Shown: in pieces, positions 10,910-20,373 of the stretch | Numbering within the stretch: position 1 is the first letter of the stretch | Layout of the letters: each line of letters starts with the position of its first letter | NCBI RefSeq assembly: GCF_000176515.1 | Contig: NZ_ADAQ01000009.1 | Span: forward strand, 239,560 to 303,559 | Origin: Grimontia hollisae CIP 101886 | Lineage (GTDB): Bacteria > Pseudomonadota > Gammaproteobacteria > Enterobacterales > Vibrionaceae | Direction: 5' to 3' | Length of the DNA: 64,000 nt | Translations under genes and position numbers: made by a program | Notes under the pieces: model-generated | What the model was told of the DNA's origin: nothing | Seen by the model: the letters and a program-made list of their open reading frames with translations, nothing else | Database searches by the model: none

Positions 10910-11514
10910 CAGAAATTGCTCCGGTAGGCCGTAAAGTCGACACGGCCAAAGCGCCCGGTATCGACATACAAATCAATCCGCTTATAAAGCCGGTCATTGT
11001 GAGTACTGTCAGCGAACGTGTGGCTGTCATACTCGACATGAATATTGACGGTAAATCCGCGGTAATCGTCCGCAGAGCCACCGGTTAGCGCCGTTAGCGG
11101 CCCCCGGTGATCTTGGGTACAGGCAGTACGTTCCCCCCAACAGCCGATGTAATCTTCCACCGCAACAAACCCCGTTCCGGCAAAAAGCGGCGATGAACAG
11201 GAAGGGATCGGGGTTGGCGCAATAATCCCCTGTGCGATAACGGCTTCTGCGTTTTCATCACAGCGCCAGCGACTGCCGTTAGGGTCTGAATGTTTATCAA
11301 ACTGTCGCGCCAATATCTGATTCATCACCGCTTGCCCAAGCGCGGCGGCGCGCGCTTCATAATGGGGGTTGGCTGATTTGGCAAACATCGGGAACAGCGT
11401 GGCGCTGAGCAGTACCAGGGCAACCCCGAAGACCACAATGCCGATAACCAGCTCCACCAGCGTATAGCCCTGCTGGTGATTTAAAATTCGGGAAGTGTTA
11501 TCCGCGACAGGCAT
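10909..11514 (-). CDS. mshD: MSHA minor prepilin MshD
   Basis: A 201-residue prepilin-like protein with leader MPVADNTSRILNHQQG and mature N-terminus YTLVELVIGIVVFGVAL, with Glu5 conserved. I use the ATG at 11514 because it gives a normal-length leader; a farther in-frame start at 11559 would add 15 residues and lie deep inside mshC. It overlaps the end of mshC by 17 bases. It is likely a minor pilin of the PilV/GspI kind. Confidence 0.9.
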   Translation of the reverse strand: MPVADNTSRILNHQQGYTLVELVIGIVVFGVALVLLSATLFPMFAKSANPHYEARAAALGQAVMNQILARQFDKHSDPNGSRWRCDENAEAVIAQGIIAPTPIPSCSSPLFAGTGFVAVEDYIGCWGERTACTQDHRGPLTALTGGSADDYRGFTVNIHVEYDSHTFADSTHNDRLYKRIDLYVDTGRFGRVDFTAYRSNF

Positions 11515-11962
11515 AAAAATAGCCCTCGCTGTTAAGACAAATGCTGGCAGAACGCTCACCTTGCGAGAAAGTTATCTCACAATCAGATGATGCACAAAGG
11601 CGCGCTCCGCTTACGCTTACAGGCCGCCCGAGCAAATCAAAATAGACCGTCTGGGCGGGGTAAATACGAACCTGGGATTCAGACAGGTCCACCACATCAC
11701 TGCGGTTGTCACCGAAACCGCAGTCAGGATCGCCACTGCCCCCCATCCGGGAGGCAGCAACGTACAGGGCATAGCAGCCAGCAGACGGATTCTCCTGCTG
11801 CATGGCCCTGAGCTGGACTTGCCTTGCAACAGACAAGCCCGTATCCCGCGCACTGATCACGGAAAAGGCATCAGCCCCCGACAGGCGCGGGACGGCAAAC
11901 ACACTCAGAATACCGAGGATCACCAGAACGGTGATCAGCTCGATTAGGGTGAAGCCTTTCAT
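11498..11962 (-). CDS. mshC: MSHA minor prepilin MshC
   Basis: A 154-residue prepilin with an unusually short leader, MKG/FTLIELITVLVILGILSVFAVPRL, and conserved Glu5. The C-terminal region contains several cysteines (LCASSDC, SICLNSEG, YACRG) that probably form disulfides. It is GspH/FimT-like and is the usual neighbour of the major pilin gene in msh operons. It starts 14 bases after the mshA stop. Confidence 0.92.
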   Translation of the reverse strand: MKGFTLIELITVLVILGILSVFAVPRLSGADAFSVISARDTGLSVARQVQLRAMQQENPSAGCYALYVAASRMGGSGDPDCGFGDNRSDVVDLSESQVRIYPAQTVYFDLLGRPVSVSGARLCASSDCEITFSQGERSASICLNSEGYFYACRG

Positions 11963-11976
11963 CCGAGATTAAGCGT

Positions 11977-12396
11977 CTACAGCAACTTGCTAGAACAGGC
12001 CACAACAGTCACTACTGGTGCTTTTCCTTCTTCTGCATCAGTGTAGGAAACACAGTTCGATCCTGAATTTTTTTCTAGTTTATATTTCACTGTTGTACCG
12101 GATATATCTCCTTCAGCTACAAATCCATCCATTTCAACAAAATCAGCAATGTTCACAGCTTTTGGATAGCCATTGATCATTTTATTTGCGACTTCAGGGT
12201 CACTTTCATCAAGCTGATATTTTGCATGAGCAAGGCTAGCCGCACTTTGCATTGCTGCGGCCAGTCCTTCCAACGATGCCGTGCGTGCATCATCTTTGAA
12301 ATCCAAAAACTTCGGCGCTGCTGTTACCGCCAGAATACCCAGGATCACGATCACTACGATCATTTCAATCAGCGTAAAACCGCCTTGACGTTTCAT
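11977..12396 (-). CDS. mshA: MSHA major pilin MshA
   Basis: A 139-residue type IVa prepilin: leader MKRQGG, cleavage before [22 protein letters not shown], with Glu5 present. The C-terminal cysteines (SNCVSYTD and VVACSSKLL) are spaced as in the disulfide-bonded D-region of MSHA pilins. It is the only major-pilin-like gene here; many Vibrio operons carry two (mshB and mshA) at this position. The short hydrophilic body is plausible for the filament subunit. The mshB alternative cannot be excluded, but as the sole candidate it should build the fibre. Confidence 0.88.
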   Translation of the reverse strand: MKRQGGFTLIEMIVVIVILGILAVTAAPKFLDFKDDARTASLEGLAAAMQSAASLAHAKYQLDESDPEVANKMINGYPKAVNIADFVEMDGFVAEGDISGTTVKYKLEKNSGSNCVSYTDAEEGKAPVVTVVACSSKLL

Positions 12397-12998
12397 TTTA
12401 CTTCTCCGTTTTCTCTCAATACTTCTACGCGGCCTGATGCCGGGTAGTAAGCAAAAACATGACGCGCCGAATCTGGCGTGCCATTATTCCCAAAACCGGT
12501 GCGAACCGGCCTTTCAAATCGGCAATAGGGCGGGGCGTCAATACCTTTGTCCCTGACAACTATTGCGCGAATCTTCGGGGTCGACATCGTGTCTGCCGCC
12601 GCCTCAAATGGATTGTCCAGCCAGTAAGACTGGCCGGTAAAGTGCTCCAGCAACTCGCCGCAATCTTTGGCGTGCATATCTGCCAACGTCTCTGCACCGT
12701 TTTCCAGCGCAAAAGGAAAACCGTTGTGCTTGTTATTTGTTGGGCTCAACCGGAAACCAACATGGTTAACTATTACGATATCGCTTTGTTTATTTTCATT
12801 TTTTAATGCTGCTCGCAAATGTACATTCTGCGCTGAACCCGCAAACGCCTGCGCGAGATAACGAAATTCCACCTCATCGGCAAACTGCACAATCCGGCTA
12901 AACACCGGGATAGCAGCGAGCACTAATCCGCACACCATGACCACCAGCAGCGCCCACTGCACCGCGCTGCTTTCCCTGAACCTGAATAGCCAGTGCAT
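12393..12998 (-). CDS. mshF: MSHA biogenesis protein MshF
   Basis: A 201-residue bitopic protein with one N-terminal membrane helix ([19 protein letters not shown], about 15-33) and a periplasmic domain ending in a sequence rich in Tyr and Arg. Its role in MSHA assembly is poorly defined. Identification rests on position between mshG and mshA, size and topology. It begins directly after the mshG stop codon and overlaps the mshA start by 4 bases. Confidence 0.82.
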   Translation of the reverse strand: MHWLFRFRESSAVQWALLVVMVCGLVLAAIPVFSRIVQFADEVEFRYLAQAFAGSAQNVHLRAALKNENKQSDIVIVNHVGFRLSPTNNKHNGFPFALENGAETLADMHAKDCGELLEHFTGQSYWLDNPFEAAADTMSTPKIRAIVVRDKGIDAPPYCRFERPVRTGFGNNGTPDSARHVFAYYPASGRVEVLRENGEVK

Positions 12999-14216
12999 TT
13001 AGCCACCGCGGATAAGGTCGAGCATGTTCCACATCGGCAGGAAAATACCCAATGCGAGGATAAGCACCATGCCCGCCACAATAAACAGCAGGATAGGCTC
13101 CATGCGTGCGGACAGGGTTTTCAGGTCATAATCCACTTCACGGTCATAAAAGTCGCTCGCCTCAAGCAGCAGGTTATCAATCTGCCCTGTTTCCTCGCCC
13201 ACCTGGATCATCTGGTGTACCAAGGGCGTAAACAGTTCACTGTCTTCGGTTACCACGCTGAGGTTAACGCCCGATTCAATGGCGGCTTTCATTTTGTCCA
13301 CCTCCCCTGCCAGGAAGTGGTTGTCCAGAGCCTCACCGGACATATGAAGTGCGGTGTTGAGCGGTACGCCCGCGCGTAACATCAAGGCAAACGTACGGGA
13401 AAAACGTGACATCAGGGCACGGTTGACCAGATTCCCGACAAGGGGAATGCGAAGTTTGAACCTGTCCCATTTCACCCGACCCTGCTCCGTGTTTTTCCAC
13501 ACCTGTAAACTGGCAAATAAGCACACCGTACCGAAAACCAGCAGCCACCAGAAATCGACAAAAAAGCCCGATGTTGCCATCAAAATCTGGGTCGGCAGCG
13601 GCAAATCGGCGCCAAACCTGGCAAACATCCCGGCAAATTGTGGAATAACATTCACGTTTAAAAAGGCCATCGCACCGATGATCACCACCATGACAAACGT
13701 TGGATACCGCAGTGCCGATTTAATCCGGCGACGGGTTTCCATTTCCTGCTCGTAATACTCAGCAAGCTGATACATGGCATCGTCAAGGCGACCCGTGTTT
13801 TCCCCGACTTGCACCAAGGACACAAACAACTCGCTGAACACGTTTGGGTGGTTGCGCATCGCCACGGACATCGGACTGCCATTGGACAGTTCACTGGCCA
13901 CATTTTCCAGCGCTGTCTTCAATAGCTTATCGGTGGTGCTTTGCGCCAACCCATTGATAGCACGCAATAACGGCACGCCAGCCTTGATCAGGCTATAAGC
14001 CTGGCGGCTGAAAATGACCAGCGACGCTAACCTCACTTTAGGCTGGAACAGTGGCACACTGTTGCTTTGCCCCCGGGGTTGGGTAAGTTCAAGCGACAAC
14101 AGCACGGCGCCAGACGCTGACACGCTGGCGATCGCCTCACTCTCGGTCGCGGCTTCTATAATGGCCGACACACGTTTTCCATTCGGCTTACGTGCCGTGT
14201 AGCGATACGTTGGCAT
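12999..14216 (-). CDS. mshG: MSHA inner-membrane platform protein MshG (GspF/PilC family)
   Basis: A 405-residue polytopic protein of the GspF/PilC family, the platform on which the MshE ATPase acts to extrude pilin. The N-terminus (MPTYRYTARKPNGKRVSA) and two repeated T2SSF domains (about 70-195 and 270-395) are typical, with the RRIKSALRYPTFVMVV and LGIFLPMWNMLDLI membrane segments. It shares one base with the end of mshE. Confidence 0.96.
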   Translation of the reverse strand: MPTYRYTARKPNGKRVSAIIEAATESEAIASVSASGAVLLSLELTQPRGQSNSVPLFQPKVRLASLVIFSRQAYSLIKAGVPLLRAINGLAQSTTDKLLKTALENVASELSNGSPMSVAMRNHPNVFSELFVSLVQVGENTGRLDDAMYQLAEYYEQEMETRRRIKSALRYPTFVMVVIIGAMAFLNVNVIPQFAGMFARFGADLPLPTQILMATSGFFVDFWWLLVFGTVCLFASLQVWKNTEQGRVKWDRFKLRIPLVGNLVNRALMSRFSRTFALMLRAGVPLNTALHMSGEALDNHFLAGEVDKMKAAIESGVNLSVVTEDSELFTPLVHQMIQVGEETGQIDNLLLEASDFYDREVDYDLKTLSARMEPILLFIVAGMVLILALGIFLPMWNMLDLIRGG

Positions 14217-15931
14217 CAGACACCTGTCAGCGACATCGCAGCAGATTCAGACAATTTCATCGCCTCTTCCAACGAGGTTTGCCCCTGTCTGGCAAAATCG
14301 AGTGCGCAGTGGACCAACGGTTTGTAGCCCGGTTGCTGCCCTGCGAGGACAGAAAACATCTGTGTGTCATTGGCACGCAGCGCATCCATCAGTTCAGGGG
14401 TAATTTCTAACAGTTCAAACACACCGATACGGCCTTTGTAACCGGTAAAGTTACAGCGTTGGCAGCCTCGACCCTGATAAAAGCCATGCCCTGCCATCTC
14501 CGGACGTATACTGGTCAGCCAGATTTTTTCCGCATCATCAGTGGCATGCGGCACTTTGCAATCTGGACAGATCTGGCGAATAAGGCGCTGTGCGAGCACG
14601 GCACGCACCGCACTTGCTACCAGATAGCCCGGCGCCTCCATGTCCAGAAGACGGAGCGCGCTGTCGATGGCGTTGTTGGTGTGCAGGGTAGACAACACCA
14701 GATGGCCGGTTAACGCGGCGCGAAGGCCGATTTCAACTGTTTCAAGATCACGCATCTCCCCCACCAGGATGATGTCCGGATCCTGGCGCAGAAAAGTACG
14801 CAGCACCGATGAAAAGGTCAGTCCTATCTTGTTTTGGATCTGCACCTGGCTGACTCGCGGCAGGCGATATTCCACCGGATCTTCGGCGGTCAGGATTTTT
14901 TTACCCGGCACATTAAGCTCATTCAGTGCACCGTAAAGGGTGGTGGTTTTTCCTGAGCCCGTCGGACCGGTCACCAGAATCATGCCATGGGGGCGGCGTA
15001 ACTGGTGGCGGAACCGGGCCAGCATCTGGGCATCCATCCCCACCTCTTCCAGTTGCAATAAGCCTGCTGACTGGTTCAGCAGACGCATCACCACCGATTC
15101 ACCGTATTGCACAGGCAGTGTGGAGACACGCACGTCGATAACGTTGCCGCGCACCGTCATATGAAAGCGGCCATCCTGTGGCAAACGCTTTTCAGAAATA
15201 TCCATGCCACTCATGAGTTTCAAACGCAGCACCAGCGCTGAAGCAATCGCGTGCTCTTTTAGCAGGGTTTCATGCAGCACACCGTCGATACGCTGGCGGA
15301 TGCGCAGTGAGGCGGCATCAGGCTCGATATGAATGTCTGACGCATTGACCTGCACTGCGTCTTCGAACAGCGAGTTAATCAGCTTCACCACGGTGACTTC
15401 TTCGGATTGCTCGTCTTCCATCCCGAAGCTTTGCTCAAGCTTCACACCGTGCTCTGCCTGCAAACGTTCGGCAAACGAGGCAATATCACTGGTTCGGCGA
15501 TAGTAACGGTCAAACGCATCAATCAGCGGTTGCTCGGCCGTGATAAGCAGCTCAACATGATATTGATCCAGCAAATTCAGCACACTCTCCTGCGAGGCCA
15601 GATCGGCAGGATCCGACATCACCACACGCACAATATTCCCGACACGGCCAATTACCAGTGCACGGAGACGCCGGGCATGCACTTCCGGCAACAGGTTGAC
15701 GGTATTTGGATCGACCGGTGTCAGACTCAGATCGATCAGCGGCACACCGAGCTGGCGCGAGAGGAAATCCAGCATCTGAGCTTCAGTCAGGATGCCCATT
15801 TCAATCAAGGTATCACCAATCTTTCGCCCGGTTTGAGACTGTCGTGCCAACGCCGCTCTCAGGTTTTCTTCGGTAATAATCTGCTCTTCAACCAGCAGGT
15901 CGCCAAGGCGTTTTCGCAGTTTAACGGCCAT
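14216..15931 (-). CDS. mshE: MSHA pilus extension ATPase MshE with c-di-GMP-binding N-domain
   Basis: A 571-residue GspE/PilB-type hexameric ATPase that powers pilus extension. The N-terminal domain carries two MshEN-type repeats: the first begins RLGDLLVEEQ at residue 8 and the second KIGDTLIEMGIL about 30 residues later. MshEN domains are established c-di-GMP receptors. Further on are the Walker A motif GPTGSGKTT (about 325), an Asp-box/Walker B region (ILVGEMRD) and a CxxC...CxxC zinc site (CPDC, CQRC). Pilus extension is therefore expected to respond to c-di-GMP. It overlaps mshN by 11 bases. Confidence 0.97.
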   Translation of the reverse strand: MAVKLRKRLGDLLVEEQIITEENLRAALARQSQTGRKIGDTLIEMGILTEAQMLDFLSRQLGVPLIDLSLTPVDPNTVNLLPEVHARRLRALVIGRVGNIVRVVMSDPADLASQESVLNLLDQYHVELLITAEQPLIDAFDRYYRRTSDIASFAERLQAEHGVKLEQSFGMEDEQSEEVTVVKLINSLFEDAVQVNASDIHIEPDAASLRIRQRIDGVLHETLLKEHAIASALVLRLKLMSGMDISEKRLPQDGRFHMTVRGNVIDVRVSTLPVQYGESVVMRLLNQSAGLLQLEEVGMDAQMLARFRHQLRRPHGMILVTGPTGSGKTTTLYGALNELNVPGKKILTAEDPVEYRLPRVSQVQIQNKIGLTFSSVLRTFLRQDPDIILVGEMRDLETVEIGLRAALTGHLVLSTLHTNNAIDSALRLLDMEAPGYLVASAVRAVLAQRLIRQICPDCKVPHATDDAEKIWLTSIRPEMAGHGFYQGRGCQRCNFTGYKGRIGVFELLEITPELMDALRANDTQMFSVLAGQQPGYKPLVHCALDFARQGQTSLEEAMKLSESAAMSLTGV

Positions 15932-16946
15932 CGTTTGCTTCCTGTTTCAGGCTGTGGAGGTAAGCCAGACGCTGGCGGGCAAAGCTCACCGACGCATTGC
16001 TCAAACCGCCGGATTTCACGGCATTGGCATAGGCTTTTTCAGCATCTGAGGTCGCCCCGGTTTTCTCAGCCGAAACGCCAAGTCCCAGCCACCAGCGACC
16101 GTCCATCGGCTCTTGTTCTGTCAGCCATTGGTAGCTTTCTCTGGCTTCCAGGTTTTTACCCAGTTTTTGCGCCAGTCCGGCACGCATCGACACCACTCGC
16201 ACCTGCTCTTGGTCGAACAAATCAACCGGCCCAGCGAGCACATTCAGTGCCGATTCTTCACGGCCACTTTGCTGGTACATGCGCGCCAGTGTCAGCTTCA
16301 GCGTCGCCGCGTTGGGATTGGATTGAATGCCTTTTCGCAGCACATTTTCTGCATCACGCCATTGGTTACGGCCATACAACAGTCCTGCCAGTTGGTTGGT
16401 GGCAGCGACATGGTTCGGGTTGTATTTCACCGCATCCTGTAACAACGCAACTGCTTTCTGGGTATCACCGCGCTGAGCCTGCTTTTGCGCTTTTTCATAC
16501 GCAAGATCTGCCAATTGCGCCCCGGTCAACTCAATGGTTTCCACAGACAGCGAGGCTGCCTGCTTGGCAGTTTGCTGTTCAAATGAAACCTTCTGCCGTG
16601 GTGCTGAAACATTGGCTGACTCGGACTCAACGGAAGCAGGCACCGTGGTGTTCATTGCCACATAATGGATGTCACTTTCCACCACTTTCTGGGTGGGTGA
16701 GAACACGGGCGCGGGTGTGGCCAACACAGGCTCAGGCTCAACAACAGTGGCAGGTAATGCCATTCTCTCACCGCCAGAAGAAACGGCCCACGCAATGCCG
16801 GATGCCCCGGCGAACGTCGCCACCAGAGCCAATGCGACACGCGCAAAGTGAAAGCCCCATGCTGAAGGAATGGGCGCAACAGCCACACGTTTTTCACTGT
16901 TTTCTGGCGACGACAGGTCGCTCAGCATGCGGTTTAGTTCACTCAT
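15921..16946 (-). CDS. mshN: MSHA biogenesis TPR protein MshN
   Basis: A 341-residue protein with a cytoplasmic N-terminus (MSELNRMLSDLSS), one membrane helix at about 30-55, a Pro/Val-rich linker and a periplasmic tetratricopeptide-repeat array at about 150-330 (for example AQRGDTQKAVALLQDAVKY, then NQWRDAENVLRKGIQSNP). The start is set at 16946, 4 bases after the mshM stop; an upstream in-frame ATG would add 28 residues from within mshM. It is probably a periplasmic assembly or alignment factor for the secretin. Confidence 0.9.
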   Translation of the reverse strand: MSELNRMLSDLSSPENSEKRVAVAPIPSAWGFHFARVALALVATFAGASGIAWAVSSGGERMALPATVVEPEPVLATPAPVFSPTQKVVESDIHYVAMNTTVPASVESESANVSAPRQKVSFEQQTAKQAASLSVETIELTGAQLADLAYEKAQKQAQRGDTQKAVALLQDAVKYNPNHVAATNQLAGLLYGRNQWRDAENVLRKGIQSNPNAATLKLTLARMYQQSGREESALNVLAGPVDLFDQEQVRVVSMRAGLAQKLGKNLEARESYQWLTEQEPMDGRWWLGLGVSAEKTGATSDAEKAYANAVKSGGLSNASVSFARQRLAYLHSLKQEANDGR

Positions 16947-16950
16947 GGTT

Positions 16951-17781
16951 TTATCCCAAAATGGCCTGCAAGGCGGAATGCTGACGGGCGAGAGGTGTAT
17001 CTTTGATTGCGAGACAAACAGCATGCGCATTCACGCGGCGCTCACCCCAGCCAAAACTTAATAACAGCGATTTGTGGCAAAGCTGGTGGATAAGACGGGG
17101 GATCCCCTTACTTGCCACCCAAATACGGCGCTTTGCCCATGCCGAAAACAAGGGCTCTGCGCCTTGCTCTTTCACTCTATGGTCAATGTATGCCGCGGTT
17201 TCAGCAAAGCTCAGTGGCGCCAGTTCCGCACTGAACGTAATGCGCTGAAGCAGCTGGCGCATGTTGTGCTGGGCCAGCCGTTCATCAAGTTCTGGCTGGC
17301 CGAACATAATGAGTTGGATAAGCTTGCGCTGCTCGGTTTCCAGGTTACCCAGCAGACGGATGGCTTCCAGTACCGCATCCGGCATTGCTTGTGCCTCGTC
17401 ACACAGGATCACAACCGGTTTATTTTTACGGGTTGCAAAAATGGCTGCCTGCTGGATTGCCCCTAACAATTTGTCTTCCGATACCCCGGCATCAATACCG
17501 AGCTCGTCAGCAATCAATCGATGTAACCCCGCTACGGTATTGGCCGGATTAGGTAAAAACACCAGAGTAACGTTGTCCTCCAAGGCATTCAGCACTAACC
17601 GGCACACCATGGTTTTTCCGGTACCGACTTCTCCCGTTACTTTGACCAGCCCTTCGCCCATCTCCATGGCAGTGAGGCAGGTATTAATCGCATCCACGTG
17701 CGAACGCACGCCAAAAAAGCAGCGTGTGTCCGGGGTCAAGCCGAACGGCGCAGCCGTAAAGCCAAAGTGAGCGAGATACAT
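16951..17781 (-). CDS. mshM: MSHA biogenesis AAA ATPase MshM (ExeA-like)
   Basis: A 276-residue AAA+ ATPase of the ExeA/GspA type. It starts MYLAHFGFTAAPFGLTPD, the usual opening of this family (xxFGLxxxPFxxxPD), then Walker A GEVGTGKT at about 51-58 and Walker B VVILCDEAQAM at about 123. ExeA-like proteins help place the secretin through the peptidoglycan; MshM lacks the fused peptidoglycan-binding domain of ExeA. It starts 9 bases after the mshL stop. Confidence 0.93.
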   Translation of the reverse strand: MYLAHFGFTAAPFGLTPDTRCFFGVRSHVDAINTCLTAMEMGEGLVKVTGEVGTGKTMVCRLVLNALEDNVTLVFLPNPANTVAGLHRLIADELGIDAGVSEDKLLGAIQQAAIFATRKNKPVVILCDEAQAMPDAVLEAIRLLGNLETEQRKLIQLIMFGQPELDERLAQHNMRQLLQRITFSAELAPLSFAETAAYIDHRVKEQGAEPLFSAWAKRRIWVASKGIPRLIHQLCHKSLLLSFGWGERRVNAHAVCLAIKDTPLARQHSALQAILG

Positions 17782-17790
17782 CGGACTGTC

Positions 17791-19410
17791 TTAGTTTTCA
17801 GGAAACCAGTCGTTGAGAAGCTGGCGCGAACGGTTAATCTCTTCCTGCCAGGTTTGTTCACCCACCACTGACGGTTGCAGCAAAATCACCAACTCGGTTT
17901 TCTGCTTCATACGGTTTACGTTGCGAAAGAGGTGACCTAGCCCGGGGATATCACCCAAAAGCGGAACCTTGGATACCACCTCTTCATAGCTCGATTTCAT
18001 CAGCCCGCCAATCACCACCACATCGCCTGAACGTGCGTGAATGACAGAGTCCGATTCACGGATGGCGGTTTTTGCCAGCGGCAATACATACGGCTCTGAC
18101 GACGTCCCTAGCTGGATGGTTTTCTCTTCGGTCACCACATCAACCACCGCGGGATGCACATGCAACAGCACGCCATTGTCATCATCAATTTGTGGTGTCA
18201 CATCCAATAAAATCCCGGAAAAGAAAGGCGTCAGCTCAATGTTCGGACCGGAGTCCGAATTATCCCCCGAGGTGTCGCTGGAAGAGATATCTGTCACGAA
18301 GTACTCATCACCGCCAACTTTGATCACCGCTTTCTGGTTGTTGGCTGCCGTCACACGCGGGCTTGACAGCACGTTCACGTCACCCTGGGTATCAAGAAAG
18401 TTCATCACCGACGAAAAATTACCGTCCGTGATGGTGATATTGGTCTGTCCGCCTATCACGTTGGAGATCATGTCACCGGCAAGCTTGGTTTCAGGACGGC
18501 TGATATTGATGCCTCCGCTGCCAATGCTCGCACCTATGTTTGACCAGTTCACTCCCTGCTGATAACCATCACTCAACGTCACTTCCAGGACTTTGGCTTC
18601 CAGGATGACCTGGCGTTTGAGTCGTTTTTGTGACGCATCGAGGAAACGTTTCACTTCGCGCAGTTCATTGGGGTAAGCCTTGACTGTGATAAGGCCAGCC
18701 TGCGGAGAAATCACGATGCTACGCCCGTCGCCGGTACCAATCATGCCCGACACTGCACGTTCCAACTGTGCCCAGAACTGACTTTCGGTGAGGGTTTCAA
18801 TCACGGTGCCCCCCGTGGGTACAGAGGTACGATCAGATTTTTCATCCTCACCACTGCCAGCACTGGCATCCGTCGAAATAGCCCCTGTACTGATAGACGT
18901 CAGCGAGACACCTGAACGTTGCAATTGCAGGTAATCAACCGGAAATGTCTCCGTGCGCAACACCGCAGGGAAAATCTGAATCAGACGTCCTTGTATTTCC
19001 ACGTTATAGCCGTAGATGTCAGACACCACGTTCAGCGCTTCCAGCACGGTCACGTCTTTCAACGAGACCGTGATGTTGCCGCTCACGTCCGGATGCATCA
19101 CCAGATTAAAATCGGAGCCCTGCACCAGTGAGCCAAAGAAAACTTTGGCGTCGACATTGTTGGCATTGATACGCAGGCGTTTCTCGGAGTGCGCGCCGCT
19201 GCCGGCTGGCTCAGTCACATCCCCCATCAGATCCTGGGTAACCGCCTCCGGCAACTCGGCCAGGGGCTGGGATGCACTTTGTGCATAAGCCTCATTCAGG
19301 GTTTTCTGCACTTCATCCGGTTTTTGATGACCCAGGCTTTGACACGCCGACAACAGTATTGCGGCGGTGAAGGCCAGTAAAAGGTGACTCAAGAAAAGTG
19401 ATCTTTTCAC
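17791..19410 (-). CDS. mshL: MSHA secretin MshL (outer-membrane lipoprotein)
   Basis: A 539-residue secretin that forms the outer-membrane pore for the pilus. The lipobox LLSAC gives a lipidated Cys23. An STN/N-domain region at about 75-160 (VDAKVFFGSLVQGSDFNLV) is followed by the secretin core at about 240-520 with the conserved VPLLGDIPGLGHLFR motif near residue 490. The Ser/Asp-rich insert at about 185-200 is probably a linker. It overlaps mshK by 4 bases. Confidence 0.96.
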   Translation of the reverse strand: MKRSLFLSHLLLAFTAAILLSACQSLGHQKPDEVQKTLNEAYAQSASQPLAELPEAVTQDLMGDVTEPAGSGAHSEKRLRINANNVDAKVFFGSLVQGSDFNLVMHPDVSGNITVSLKDVTVLEALNVVSDIYGYNVEIQGRLIQIFPAVLRTETFPVDYLQLQRSGVSLTSISTGAISTDASAGSGEDEKSDRTSVPTGGTVIETLTESQFWAQLERAVSGMIGTGDGRSIVISPQAGLITVKAYPNELREVKRFLDASQKRLKRQVILEAKVLEVTLSDGYQQGVNWSNIGASIGSGGINISRPETKLAGDMISNVIGGQTNITITDGNFSSVMNFLDTQGDVNVLSSPRVTAANNQKAVIKVGGDEYFVTDISSSDTSGDNSDSGPNIELTPFFSGILLDVTPQIDDDNGVLLHVHPAVVDVVTEEKTIQLGTSSEPYVLPLAKTAIRESDSVIHARSGDVVVIGGLMKSSYEEVVSKVPLLGDIPGLGHLFRNVNRMKQKTELVILLQPSVVGEQTWQEEINRSRQLLNDWFPEN

Positions 19411-19733
19411 TGTACTACCTGCTCATTAAATACGGTCAATGCCCAACGCTTGCCATTACGGGTCAGCGTTACGCGTTCTCCATTAATCTGGGCAACGGTA
19501 TAGCCATTAATACGTTGTCCTTGAGTTGTACGTTTACCATTAAACACGGCAGAGCAATGGCCATCTGCCGAGCACAAAACAGCATCCAGTTCCGGTAACC
19601 GGTATACCTTTTTTGGGGTAGGCTGACGGGAAGGCGTAACGCCCAGCGGCGCAGTCGGATCGCTGTTTGCTAAAGCGGTTAGCGGTAGCAAAAGTACAAA
19701 CATTGTCAGTACACTATTATTGCGTAACGTCAT
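19407..19733 (-). CDS. mshK: MSHA biogenesis periplasmic protein MshK
   Basis: A 108-residue protein with a signal peptide (MFVLLLPLTALANS) and a small beta-rich domain (TTQGQRINGYTVAQINGERV) that resembles the PilP/GspC HR-domain type. The ATG at 19733 overlaps the mshJ stop by 17 bases; an in-frame ATG at 19781 would add 16 residues before the signal peptide and is less likely. It probably bridges the MshI/MshJ inner-membrane complex and the MshL secretin. Confidence 0.85.
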   Translation of the reverse strand: MTLRNNSVLTMFVLLLPLTALANSDPTAPLGVTPSRQPTPKKVYRLPELDAVLCSADGHCSAVFNGKRTTQGQRINGYTVAQINGERVTLTRNGKRWALTVFNEQVVQ

Positions 19734-20373
19734 CGATGCCCCCGATAAACTCCGGGCTCTCACCCAGTGTGTAAACCCCAATGGTCACTTCCGCGATCGG
19801 ATACTCCGTCACCCGGTAGTCCACATTGCGCCAGTAATATTTCACCGGCAACGCTTCCAGCGCACTGAGGTAATCAACGATATCGAAATAACGCCCTTGC
19901 AGCGTGATTTCGACCGGATGCATGTAGTAACCCACGTCATCAGTATCGATCAATTTCTGAGGCAACAGCGAACGCATAGACATCAGGGTCAGGCGATCGG
20001 ATTGTCGGAGTACGCTTTCCATCAATGCCGACATTTGCGCGGCACTCACCAAACCATCCACTTTGCGCGCGATTTCACTGTCAAGTGAAGACAGGGTCTG
20101 GTTGAGCCTCTCAAGCTCCGCTTCCAGTTCGGTATTTGGCGAAGATTGCAGCTTTTCCTGTTTCAGTCGATTCAGGGCCTGCAAATCCTGGGTCGTGTGT
20201 TCAGATTGCATGATCTGGGCATCCAGCTGTGCCAGCGCGTTGCCCTGAGGTTCGATAAACACCGCCACACCAAGGCCAAGAATCGCAATCCAACCTGCGA
20301 TCGCGATCATCCATTGCTCACGGGAACTAAGCGCCTCAAAAGCACCTTTGACACGGAATAACAACGGACTCAT
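19717..20373 (-). CDS. mshJ: MSHA biogenesis protein MshJ (PilO-like)
   Basis: A 218-residue bitopic protein with a membrane helix at about 22-42 (MIAIAGWIAILGLGVAVFI), a coiled coil at about 50-95 and a small C-terminal ferredoxin-like domain, the layout of PilO/GspM alignment proteins. It overlaps mshI by 4 bases. It is the probable partner of MshI in the inner-membrane alignment complex. Confidence 0.88.
   Translation of the reverse strand: MSPLLFRVKGAFEALSSREQWMIAIAGWIAILGLGVAVFIEPQGNALAQLDAQIMQSEHTTQDLQALNRLKQEKLQSSPNTELEAELERLNQTLSSLDSEIARKVDGLVSAAQMSALMESVLRQSDRLTLMSMRSLLPQKLIDTDDVGYYMHPVEITLQGRYFDIVDYLSALEALPVKYYWRNVDYRVTEYPIAEVTIGVYTLGESPEFIGGIDDVTQ

Noticed and set aside
15407..16984. 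525-codon plus-strand open frame
   Set aside because: It lies antisense to mshE and mshN, which have full family motifs; the translation is Pro/His/Gln-rich without domain logic.
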